A stretch of 51,713 bases of DNA, taken from the NCBI GenBank assembly GCA_022712315.1, contig JALAGS010000043.1:1-51713 (forward strand). The letters run 5' to 3'. This document shows, in pieces, positions 1-6,259 of the stretch; positions within the stretch are counted from its first letter, which is position 1, and each line of letters begins with the position of its first letter. Origin of the DNA: Sphingobacterium sp. (GTDB lineage: Bacteria; Bacteroidota; Bacteroidia; Sphingobacteriales; Sphingobacteriaceae). Made by a program: the position numbers and the translations under genes. The notes below the pieces were generated by a model. That model was given only the letters and a program-made list of their open reading frames with translations, made no database searches and was not told where the DNA came from.

Positions 1-97
1 ATCGGCGGTGTCTACCTCTTCCCATTCCGAACAGAGCAGTCAAGCCCGCCAGAGCCGATGGTATTGCCGTAACAGGTGGGAGAGTAGGTCGGTGCCT
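1..97 (+). rRNA. rrf: 5S ribosomal RNA, 3' part (5' end outside the window)
   Basis: The first ~97 bases match the conserved body of bacterial 5S rRNA: the block CCTCTTCCCATTCCGAACAG at about 15-34, then AAGCCCGCC, GATGGTA and the 3' element GGGAGAGTAGGTCGGTGCC. The first dozen or so bases of the gene lie upstream of the window. A terminator-like hairpin follows directly, so this is the last gene of an rRNA operon entering from the left. The exact 3' end (95-97) is judged from pairing and is not certain. Confidence 0.93.
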
Positions 98-110
98 TTT
101 TTTACACGGA

Positions 111-145
111 AGCCCTTGCTGGAAACAGTCAAGGGCTTCTTTCGT
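111..145 (+). terminator. rRNA operon terminator
   Basis: Inverted repeat AGCCCTTG (111-118) / CAAGGGCT (130-137) with a 11-nt loop, followed by a T-rich run. It sits 14 nt after the 5S rRNA and is read in the same direction, so it should end the rRNA transcript. Confidence 0.75.
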
Positions 146-408
146 TTTAGTACTTCCGTAATTCCCTTGTCTCTATCTTCTGTAATCTCCCCCTGTTCCA
201 GCACAGTACTAATAAAGCAATGTAATGCCTCTTTATATAAGTATGTCGATCAATTTAGCTCCAAATAGCAAGTGGTTATTGTTCATAGCTGAAATTGAAG
301 TAAAGGAGCTCTCTTAGCCAATAGACGGCCTCCATCTCCATATTGCTTTTCTATAATTCTTGTATCTGTGTTTTTTGTATATTGCTGTAAATATTACTTA
401 CCGGCCAT
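146..408. other. Intergenic stretch, no gene recognised
   Basis: About 260 bases between the rRNA terminator and the secreted orphan gene. I see no convincing ORF, tRNA or inverted repeat. The only open frame runs through the 5S gene itself and looks spurious. T-rich sequence around 365-385 may hold the promoter of the next gene, but no clear TAnnTTTG box is present. Confidence 0.5.
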
Positions 409-1200
409 ATGAGAAATTTTTTGATCATTGTCTTTCTTCTATTGTTTAATTTGAGATCAGGTATTTGCCAAGATGGACAGGATTACATTTTTGTTTCTTA
501 TGAAAATTACCTTCCAACCCCCAAGATAGGTATTGTTGATTTTTATAGGCAGCTAAATGAAAAATGGAAAGAGAATTGGCATAATCTCAATTATGAAGCT
601 CACGTTGGATTCGAGGTTTATAAGGATAGCACTGTCAAAGTTGTTTCTAGTAGTATTGGGTATGTGGATAAAACTGAAGAAATGAATCAGAAATTTTCGT
701 CCATATCAAAGTGGATACCGGCAAATAAAGATTGTAGATCTGCCAATATAGCCCGCGAATATATTATTCATCTCGGGGAAAGATCTTATATAGGGGAGTT
801 TGGCGCATATACACGCAGTAAGGATACAATGGTCATGATCGATCCAGGGCATATCCGATTTACTGGCGGTAAATGGTTGAATGCACTGTATTATCAAACA
901 CTTGATTATTTTTATACAGATGGCAGGCTAAAGAAAATTGAAATATTGATTTCAAGAAATAAGAATAAGTTTTACTACTATTTGTCATTTAAGGAATTTG
1001 AACAATTTTTCGTTTTCTATTACGGTTTACCTACTTATTATGACAATTCTCCCAATTTAGCCGTTAAAGGGAGTTACTTTGATTTGGAGGATGCAGTTAA
1101 GGATAGTTCGTATAAGTTATCTTGGGAAGATTTTCGTGATGGCCGGATCAGTTTAACATTTGATCCTGAGAAAGTAATGGTCACATATGATTTTTATTGA
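409..1200 (+). CDS. Secreted protein of unknown function
   Basis: A 263-residue protein that I do not recognise. It opens with a clear signal peptide: charged MRN, a hydrophobic core at residues 4-15, and a likely cleavage after the GICQ at about residue 21, so the protein should act in the periplasm or outer membrane. The rest is rich in Tyr, Phe and Lys with alternating hydrophobic residues, suggesting mostly beta structure. Only one cysteine remains in the mature chain and there is no lipobox. It ends 16 bases before the radical SAM gene, which appears to have its own -7 box directly after this stop codon, so the two need not share a transcript. Base composition is somewhat AT-richer than the neighbours. 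It may be a lineage-restricted gene. Confidence 0.8.
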   Translation: MRNFLIIVFLLLFNLRSGICQDGQDYIFVSYENYLPTPKIGIVDFYRQLNEKWKENWHNLNYEAHVGFEVYKDSTVKVVSSSIGYVDKTEEMNQKFSSISKWIPANKDCRSANIAREYIIHLGERSYIGEFGAYTRSKDTMVMIDPGHIRFTGGKWLNALYYQTLDYFYTDGRLKKIEILISRNKNKFYYYLSFKEFEQFFVFYYGLPTYYDNSPNLAVKGSYFDLEDAVKDSSYKLSWEDFRDGRISLTFDPEKVMVTYDFY

Positions 1201-1201
1201 G

Positions 1202-1209
1202 TAACTTTG
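1202..1209 (+). promoter_or_regulatory. -7 promoter box for the radical SAM gene
   Basis: TAACTTTG matches the Bacteroidota -7 consensus TAnnTTTG. Only 7 nt separate it from the ATG at 1217, so the transcript would have a leader of a few bases at most. No good TTTG -33 element is visible at the usual distance, so this rests on the -7 box and its position. Confidence 0.5.
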
Positions 1210-1216
1210 CAGCGCA

Positions 1217-2161
1217 ATGGGTACATTATTGGACAACGGAATTAAACCGTATAATCATTACGGGGCTTATTTAAAGCAAAAGTATAACGGTCAGAAAGTG
1301 TTTAAAGTGATTGTGGATGGTAATTTTACTTGCCCCAATCGTGATGGTAGCAAGGGCTACGGAGGATGCACTTACTGTAATGTGGATTCTTTTACACCGG
1401 ATACAGCCCGTAAAATTCCTTCTATACGAGAGCAGGTGGAATCAGGGATAGCGAGAGCACGTAATAGCTATGGTGCGGAAAAGTTTATTATTTATTTTCA
1501 GCCCAATACAAATACGTATGCGCCGACTCATCTACTGAAAATGATGTATGATGAGGCTTTAAGTATCGACCCTGAAAATACCTTAGGTCTTTCTGTTGGT
1601 ACACGCCCTGATTGTTTGGATTTTGAAAAGATTGCATTGTTGGAGTCTTATACAGATCGTTACGATGTGGATTTGGAGATGGGTATGGAATCTATCTACA
1701 ACGATACATTGGAGCAGATCAATAGAGGCTGTTCGCACGACGAATTTGTTCAGGCGATGGAAATGTTAAAGGATACGCCATTGGAGCTCTGCGTACATAC
1801 TATATTTGGCTTCCCATGGGAATCGGAAGAAATGATGTTAAAATATGCAGATGAAATCAACCGGTTTCCACAGATTAAATTTGTAAAATTGCACCACCTG
1901 CACATTGTAGAGGGTTCCATTATGGGGGTCAAATATAAAAGGGAACCTTTTGAACTTTTCTCGATGGAAGGTTATACGGAATTCTTAGCCAAATTTATTC
2001 CACGATTACGTCCAGATCTGATTATTCAGCGTATCTTCGGGATTGCAGATAAAGAATTGTTAATAGCACCAAATTGGGGCTTTCCGAAGTCAGGTATTCA
2101 AACGTATATAGATAAAGGCTTGGAGGCACGTCAGGTTGTGCAAGGAAGTCTTTATGAATAA
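1217..2161 (+). CDS. yhcC: TIGR01212-family radical SAM protein (YhcC-like)
   Basis: A 314-residue radical SAM protein of the YhcC/TIGR01212 family. The cluster-binding cysteines are C39, C51 and C54 in the family's wide spacing (C-x11-C-x2-C, within NFTCPNRDGSKGYGGCTYCN), not the standard CxxxCxxC. These should hold the [4Fe-4S] cluster that cleaves S-adenosylmethionine. A Gly-rich SAM-contacting stretch and the family motifs SVGTRPDCL and HTIFGFPWE follow. Length is normal for the family, and the chain is soluble and cytosolic. The substrate is not established, so no reaction is given beyond radical SAM chemistry. The gene stands alone with its own -7 box and a strong terminator shared with the converging pyrophosphohydrolase gene. 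Confidence 0.9.
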   Translation: MGTLLDNGIKPYNHYGAYLKQKYNGQKVFKVIVDGNFTCPNRDGSKGYGGCTYCNVDSFTPDTARKIPSIREQVESGIARARNSYGAEKFIIYFQPNTNTYAPTHLLKMMYDEALSIDPENTLGLSVGTRPDCLDFEKIALLESYTDRYDVDLEMGMESIYNDTLEQINRGCSHDEFVQAMEMLKDTPLELCVHTIFGFPWESEEMMLKYADEINRFPQIKFVKLHHLHIVEGSIMGVKYKREPFELFSMEGYTEFLAKFIPRLRPDLIIQRIFGIADKELLIAPNWGFPKSGIQTYIDKGLEARQVVQGSLYE

Positions 2162-2220
2162 AGAAAGTACATATATGTATTATATATAGGGTAGTAGAGC
2201 AAATGATCGATTGCTGCAAA

Positions 2221-2266
2221 AACAAATAAGGCTTCTTTTTTTCAAGAAGCCTTATTTGTTTTCTCT
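2221..2266. terminator. Bidirectional terminator between yhcC and the MazG-like gene
   Basis: Perfect 17-bp inverted repeat, AACAAATAAGGCTTCTT (2221-2237) and its complement (2244-2260), with a 6-nt T-rich loop. A-runs and T-runs flank the GC core on both sides, so it can work as a rho-independent terminator in either direction for the two convergent genes. Confidence 0.85.
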
Positions 2267-2301
2267 CAAAGGGAAATTACAAACTAATTTCTCCGTTTTA
2301 T

Positions 2302-2769
2302 TTAGCCCTCTACAATTGATTTTAAATCAGCCGGCGAGTAATTAATGGACTTCAATGTTTTATCGTCAGCAGTTCTGAATACTAAAAATTTACCATCAAC
2401 TTCTTTGTAATAGGATTCTACACCTTTTAATTTATAGTGCTCCTGCGTAGCGATAGCTTCTGCTTCGTCTTTACATGCTTTGCTCATATTGGAACGTTGA
2501 ACTTCATCAAAAAGAGCTGAGAATTTATCTTTTAAGCCAAATTCTAATACTGCTCCAGCAAGTACATATTGAATGTCACATAGTGCATCTGCAATTTCTA
2601 CTAGATCTTTATCCTGAATGGCTTCTTCCAGCTCTTTGAGCTCTTCAGCGATTAGCGATACCCGTAGGGCACATCTTTGTTCAGAGGGAATAGTAGGAGC
2701 GTCTAAGATCGGATGTTGGAATGTTTTATGGAATTCCGCAACGGATGAAAGTGTTTTGGGATCAGTCAT
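2302..2769 (-). CDS. MazG-like nucleoside triphosphate pyrophosphohydrolase family protein
   Basis: A 155-residue protein with the all-alpha NTP pyrophosphohydrolase (PRA-PH/MazG-like) fold. The metal-binding signature is visible as EELKELEEA (about residues 37-45) followed by VEIADALCDIQYVL (about 57-70). This is the ExxE...ExxD arrangement that holds magnesium and hydrolyses a nucleoside triphosphate to the monophosphate and pyrophosphate. Such enzymes usually clean the nucleotide pool, though the true substrate cannot be read from sequence. The C-terminal third (ATQEHYKLKGVESYYKEVDG) matches the longer Bacteroidota/phage-type members. It lies downstream of the pseudouridine synthase gene in the same direction, but a terminator and a new -7 box (2796-2803) separate them, so it is probably transcribed alone. 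Confidence 0.85.
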   Translation of the reverse strand: MTDPKTLSSVAEFHKTFQHPILDAPTIPSEQRCALRVSLIAEELKELEEAIQDKDLVEIADALCDIQYVLAGAVLEFGLKDKFSALFDEVQRSNMSKACKDEAEAIATQEHYKLKGVESYYKEVDGKFLVFRTADDKTLKSINYSPADLKSIVEG

Positions 2770-2795
2770 ATTCTTTGTTGTTTTATTTGAAAGAG

Positions 2796-2803
2796 CAAAT
2801 ATA
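2796..2803 (-). promoter_or_regulatory. -7 promoter box for the MazG-like gene
   Basis: On the minus strand the sequence reads TATATTTG, a perfect TAnnTTTG box, 26 nt before the ATG. It abuts the terminator of the upstream pseudouridine synthase gene, which fits a fresh start of transcription. A clear -33 element is not seen. Confidence 0.45.
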
Positions 2804-2845
2804 AAAAATAAAGGACGGTTAACTGAATGACCGTCCTTTATTTTT
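2804..2845 (-). terminator. Terminator of the pseudouridine synthase gene
   Basis: Inverted repeat AAAAATAAAGGACGGT (2804-2819) / ACCGTCCTTTATTTTT (2830-2845) with a 10-nt loop. Read on the minus strand it ends in a T-rich tail and begins 18 nt after the stop codon at 2864. Confidence 0.8.
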
Positions 2846-2863
2846 ATTTATCTTCTTAAGCGA

Positions 2864-4453
2864 TTAAATCAGGTGCTTTAATTGCACGATTTCACGCTCC
2901 TCTAGATATCTCCAACGGCCACGTGGAAGATCTTTTTTCGTTAAGTTTGCATAAACTACACGGTCCAATTTAACAACTTCATATCCTAGGGACTCAAAAA
3001 TACGACGTACGATACGATTTTTTCCTGAGTGGATCTGAATACCAACTTCCCTTTTAGAACCACCTTGAACATAGCTTAAATCATCTGGTTTGATGACACC
3101 ATCTTCCAATTCAATGCCAAATTGAATTTTGTTAAAATCACCTTGTGTAAGGTTTTTGTTTAGCTCAACGTTATAGATTTTGCTGATACTATTACGCGGA
3201 TGAGAAAGCTTTTCGGCAAGGCTACCATCGTTCGTCATTAAAAGAAGACCCGTTGTATTTCTGTCAAGACGACCTACAGGGTAAATTCTTTCTTTTGTTG
3301 CCTTAGAAACAAGTTCCATTACGGTATGACGTTCTTGGGGATCATCAGTAGTCGTGATGTAATCTTTTGGTTTATTTAACAAAACATACACCATTTTCTC
3401 GCGTTTCAAACGCTCGTTGTTGTAGCGGATTTCATCGGTTGCAGGATCTACCTTTGTTCCCAATTCAGTAACAGGTTCTCCATTTACCCAAATGACACCA
3501 GCAGTGATAAGCTCATCAGCTTTACGTCTTGAACAAATACCTGCATTGGCGATATAGCGATTCAAACGAACTAATCCATCATCTTCTGCATCCTCTGCTT
3601 TTTTCTTGGGACGTTTAATATATTGTTTGTCACCAAAGTTTTTGTTGTCGTCAAATTTTCGACCTCTTTCACCATCAAACTTCCTGTCAGAACGTTTGAA
3701 ATTATCTCTTTTTTCAAAAGGACGATCTGATCTATCAAAAGATCTTGAAGAGTCACTTCTGTCGGAACGTTTGAAGTTGTCTCTTTTTTCAAAAGGACGA
3801 TCAGATCTGTCAAAAGATCTTGAAGAGTCATTTCTGTCAGAGCGTTTGAAGTTGTCTCTTTTTTCAAAAGGACGATCAGATCTGTCAAAAGATCTTGAAG
3901 AATCGTTTCTATCGGAACGTTTGAAGTTGTCTCTTTTTTCAAAAGGACGGTCAGATCTGTCAAAAGATCTTGAAGAATCGTTTCTGTCGGAACGTTTGAA
4001 ATTGTCTCTTTTTTCTAAAGGACGGTCAGATCTGTCAAAAGATCTTGAGGAATCATTTCTGTCTGAACGTTTGAAGTTATCTTTTTTGTCGAAAGAACGT
4101 TCTGATCTATCAAATTTATTAAAGGAATCTTTTTTGTCAAAAGATCTTGAAGAATCATTTTTATCAAATGAGCGGCCCCCTCTACCAAAGGATTTTTCTG
4201 AATTATCTTTTGAACGGAAGGAATTGTTATCTCCTCGGAAGGATGGTTTGTCGGAGGATTTCTTAGATCCGAATGATCTGTTCTCACGGTTATCATCTTT
4301 TCTGAAAGAACCTCTTTCAGAACGGTCATTGGACCCAAATGATTTTTTTTCGAAACTATTGTTCTTATCGCCTCGAGATTTGAAGCTATCTGAGTTGCCT
4401 CGTGACTTTCTGGAGTTGTCATCACGACTGTTCCTTTTATTGCTGAATGGCAT
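2864..4453 (-). CDS. RsuA/RluB-family rRNA pseudouridine synthase with long repetitive disordered N-terminus
   Basis: 529 residues in two parts. Residues 1-290 are low complexity, rich in Arg, Ser, Asp, Lys and Phe, and include five near-identical 25-residue tandem repeats (about 126-250). From about 295 an S4 RNA-binding domain (VRLNRYIANAGICSRRKADE) is followed by the pseudouridine synthase domain. The catalytic aspartate is D397 in the hallmark GRLDRNTTGLLL. The domain order and C-terminus fit the RluB/RluE/RsuA family, which isomerises one uridine in rRNA; RluB (23S, position 2605 in E. coli numbering) is the best guess but is not proven. The catalytic part has normal length (about 235 residues). 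The basic/acidic disordered tail is typical of Bacteroidota members and may add RNA affinity. Promoter box at 4478-4485. Confidence 0.92.
   Translation of the reverse strand: MPFSNKRNSRDDNSRKSRGNSDSFKSRGDKNNSFEKKSFGSNDRSERGSFRKDDNRENRSFGSKKSSDKPSFRGDNNSFRSKDNSEKSFGRGGRSFDKNDSSRSFDKKDSFNKFDRSERSFDKKDNFKRSDRNDSSRSFDRSDRPLEKRDNFKRSDRNDSSRSFDRSDRPFEKRDNFKRSDRNDSSRSFDRSDRPFEKRDNFKRSDRNDSSRSFDRSDRPFEKRDNFKRSDRSDSSRSFDRSDRPFEKRDNFKRSDRKFDGERGRKFDDNKNFGDKQYIKRPKKKAEDAEDDGLVRLNRYIANAGICSRRKADELITAGVIWVNGEPVTELGTKVDPATDEIRYNNERLKREKMVYVLLNKPKDYITTTDDPQERHTVMELVSKATKERIYPVGRLDRNTTGLLLMTNDGSLAEKLSHPRNSISKIYNVELNKNLTQGDFNKIQFGIELEDGVIKPDDLSYVQGGSKREVGIQIHSGKNRIVRRIFESLGYEVVKLDRVVYANLTKKDLPRGRWRYLEEREIVQLKHLI
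3704..4078 (-). repeat. Five in-frame 75-bp tandem repeats in the pseudouridine synthase gene
   Basis: Five direct copies of a 75-bp unit (period confirmed by the AAAAGGACGATC block recurring at 75-bp steps). Each codes for a 25-residue unit of the type NFKRSDRNDSSRSFDRSDRP + xEKRD. Copies differ at a few, mostly silent, positions. Degenerate partial units extend N-terminally (about residues 97-125). The high identity suggests recent expansion by slippage or unequal recombination, so copy number may vary between strains. Confidence 0.93.
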
Positions 4454-4477
4454 TGTGTTTTGCTAAAATGTGAACTA

Positions 4478-4485
4478 CAAAGTTA
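4478..4485 (-). promoter_or_regulatory. -7 promoter box for the pseudouridine synthase gene
   Basis: The minus strand reads TAACTTTG (consensus TAnnTTTG), 24 nt before the ATG at 4453. No clear -33 partner was identified. Confidence 0.45.
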
Positions 4486-4592
4486 GGGATAATTTTGGGT
4501 TTTGCGAAAAAATCCTTATCTTTTTGTCTTTTCTTGAATTTACCGCGTTTTTACGCTGAAAAAGCCGCTTTAAGTTGTCTAGAATGTAACTA

Positions 4593-4624
4593 TTTGTTTT
4601 TTAAATAAATAGTGTTTACCTTTG
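4593..4624 (+). promoter_or_regulatory. Bacteroidota -33/-7 promoter for the lytic transglycosylase gene
   Basis: TTTG (4593-4596), 20 nt spacer, then TACCTTTG (4617-4624), a full match to the TTTG-N17-23-TAnnTTTG consensus. The start codon is 71 nt downstream, leaving a leader of roughly 65 nt. Confidence 0.7.
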
Positions 4625-4695
4625 TACCCTTGAATTTGAACCAAGCTATTTTTTGATCGATTTGCGTCGTGGATAGGGTAGCATTAAGGGAGTGA

Positions 4696-5508
4696 ATGAT
4701 AAGAAAGAAAGTTTTATGTAGTAGTTTGATTTTGTTTGCTTTATTGCTGTCAAAATTATACTCAACCCCACACAACAACGCTTCAAGCGGCGATAAGATC
4801 GTTGAACGGAAGCTAGTCGTAGTTCCAGCTCATCATGGAGACGACGAAGAAAAAAAAGAAAAAAGCAATTCGTTTGAATCTTATATGAATTCATTGACAT
4901 TTGCCGAGGATTCATTACCGATGGATCGACCGCTTGTCGAAAGTAAATTGCGAAAATTTTTCAATAGATTTTCATTTAAGAAAACAGGATCATACGATAT
5001 GCATAAGAAGGCAGAGACCTATTTGCCTATGATCGCCAAGATCCTAAAATCACATGGTATTCCAGAAGACTTCAAGTACATTCCATTAGTGGAGAGCGGG
5101 CTTAGTAAAGCTGTCGTTTCATCTAAAGGAGCCGGGGGGTATTGGCAGTTTATGCCGGCAACAGCCCGTTTATATGGATTGAAAGTCAATGGTACAGTAG
5201 ATGAACGCAAAGATCTTGTTAAATCTACGCATGCTGCCGCCAGATACCTCAAATACCTATATGGTCAATTCGGGAATTGGACTTTAGTTGCTGCTGCATA
5301 TAATGTCGGTGACGGAAGTCTGAGAGGTTCGATAAGAAGACAGAAAAAAGACGATTATTTTGCATTGAAATTGAATAATGAAACAGGTTCTTATGTGTAT
5401 AAACTTGTTTCGATGAAGGAAATTATTGAACATCCACAAAAACATGGCTATTCACGCTATGCAAATAAAGAAAGTGAGACGTTGGATAGGGAACCCGATA
5501 TGCTGTAA
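4696..5508 (+). CDS. Lytic transglycosylase, SLT domain (MltD-like)
   Basis: A 270-residue exported murein lytic transglycosylase. These enzymes cleave the MurNAc-GlcNAc bond of peptidoglycan and leave a 1,6-anhydro end. Residues 1-22 form a signal peptide or anchor (the C at position 8 lies inside the hydrophobic core, so a lipoprotein is unlikely). A charged linker spans about 40-60 and the SLT domain about 103-235. The catalytic glutamate is E133 in PLVESGLS. The family motifs GYWQFMPATARLYGL and AAAYNVGDG follow. No LysM repeat is present, unlike full-length MltD, so cell-wall targeting rests on the catalytic domain alone. It is a single gene with its own consensus promoter upstream and a perfect bidirectional terminator downstream. 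Role: wall growth, turnover or division. Confidence 0.92.
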   Translation: MIRKKVLCSSLILFALLLSKLYSTPHNNASSGDKIVERKLVVVPAHHGDDEEKKEKSNSFESYMNSLTFAEDSLPMDRPLVESKLRKFFNRFSFKKTGSYDMHKKAETYLPMIAKILKSHGIPEDFKYIPLVESGLSKAVVSSKGAGGYWQFMPATARLYGLKVNGTVDERKDLVKSTHAAARYLKYLYGQFGNWTLVAAAYNVGDGSLRGSIRRQKKDDYFALKLNNETGSYVYKLVSMKEIIEHPQKHGYSRYANKESETLDREPDML

Positions 5509-5520
5509 AATACAATCAAT

Positions 5521-5564
5521 TACAATAGAAAAGGCTTTCCTAGAGGAAAGCCTTTTCTATTGTA
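5521..5564. terminator. Bidirectional terminator, 20-bp perfect stem
   Basis: TACAATAGAAAAGGCTTTCC (5521-5540) pairs perfectly with 5545-5564 around a TAGA loop. A/T arms flank a GC-containing core. It lies 13 nt after the lytic transglycosylase stop and 40 nt from the end of the converging lolA-like gene, so it can stop both. Confidence 0.88.
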
Positions 5565-5604
5565 ATCATACTTCATATAAAGCTTGGGTATCAGCAAAGG
5601 ACGA

Positions 5605-6258
5605 TTACCGTAAGTCGACGATGTCAAATCCTTTGTAATCGTTCTTGTTGAATGCGAATAGATTGGCTGAAAGGGCTTTGTTGCCTTCCTGCGAACCTAG
5701 CGTGTAGGTATAACGATTACCACTTTTGTCAAATATTGTGGTATCATAGATCAAATTGCTTGCTTTGTTGATGCGCAGTTTTATTTTTGAATAGTTTTTC
5801 TTGCTATCAACTGGGCTTAATTCAACGACACTCAGTGTAAGCCCCTTTACCTTTTCTGTATTGGCCATGGCATATTTAAAACCAGTGGTATAGAAGCTGA
5901 ATATATTTGTTGGATTGATCTCGTTGGTTGAATTGCTCGTTTCTGAGACTTCAACTTCCTTTTCAGCTTTCATGATATTCCATTGTGTCTTGGAATCCGA
6001 TATTAACACTTGATTTTTTGTGTTAACATGGTACTTGTTGTTACTTTTGTCCAAGTATATTGTTCCACCATCCGCATGTGAGCCTCCGTTAGCTTGTTTA
6101 ATATCCAACGAGAAATTGGCCTGTATCGTCTTATATGTATTATACTTTTGACTCACTTTTGCCAATAGTGCCTTAGCGGTGGCATCATTTTGTGCATAGC
6201 TATTCTGACTGAATGCCATGCATAGCAAACCTACAATAAACCATACTAGTTTTTTCAT
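5605..6258 (-). CDS. lolA: LolA-like outer-membrane lipoprotein carrier protein
   Basis: A 217-residue periplasmic protein of the LolA family. A signal peptide is clear (MKK, hydrophobic 4-15, likely cut after SYA at about 22). The mature part shows the family start ALLAKVSQKYNTYKTIQANF, then alternating strands typical of the open beta-barrel that shuttles lipoproteins from LolCDE across the periplasm. The conserved tail NDYKGFDIVDLR is as expected. Length is close to E. coli LolA (about 200). The gene starts one base after the ftsK stop, so the two form one operon, an arrangement I recall as common in Bacteroidota. LolB is not in this window. The symbol is by family; similarity to classical LolA is moderate. 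Confidence 0.85.
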   Translation of the reverse strand: MKKLVWFIVGLLCMAFSQNSYAQNDATAKALLAKVSQKYNTYKTIQANFSLDIKQANGGSHADGGTIYLDKSNNKYHVNTKNQVLISDSKTQWNIMKAEKEVEVSETSNSTNEINPTNIFSFYTTGFKYAMANTEKVKGLTLSVVELSPVDSKKNYSKIKLRINKASNLIYDTTIFDKSGNRYTYTLGSQEGNKALSANLFAFNKNDYKGFDIVDLR

Positions 6259-6259
6259 C

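Noticed and set aside
8..268. Open frame of 86 codons at the left edge
   Set aside because: It runs through the 5S rRNA and its terminator.
98..408. tRNA or other RNA gene after the rRNA operon
   Set aside because: No cloverleaf, no TpsiC arm (GTTCGAATC-like) and no CCA end could be found.
3704..4078. Possible CRISPR-like array
   Set aside because: The repeats are contiguous with no unique spacers, have a 75-bp period, are in frame and code for protein.
3571..4425. Two further minus-strand frames of 130 and 136 codons in the same region
   Set aside because: Also repeat artefacts, out of frame with the real gene, with Leu/Thr-rich nonsense repeats and no domain.
3606..4466. A 286-codon open frame on the plus strand, opposite the pseudouridine synthase arm
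   Set aside because: It is the shadow of the 75-bp repeats; a period divisible by three keeps all frames open. The minus-strand frame holds the S4 and catalytic domains.
4646..4915. Minus-strand frames overlapping the start of the lytic transglycosylase
   Set aside because: They cover the promoter and signal peptide of a gene with clear SLT motifs and have no family features.
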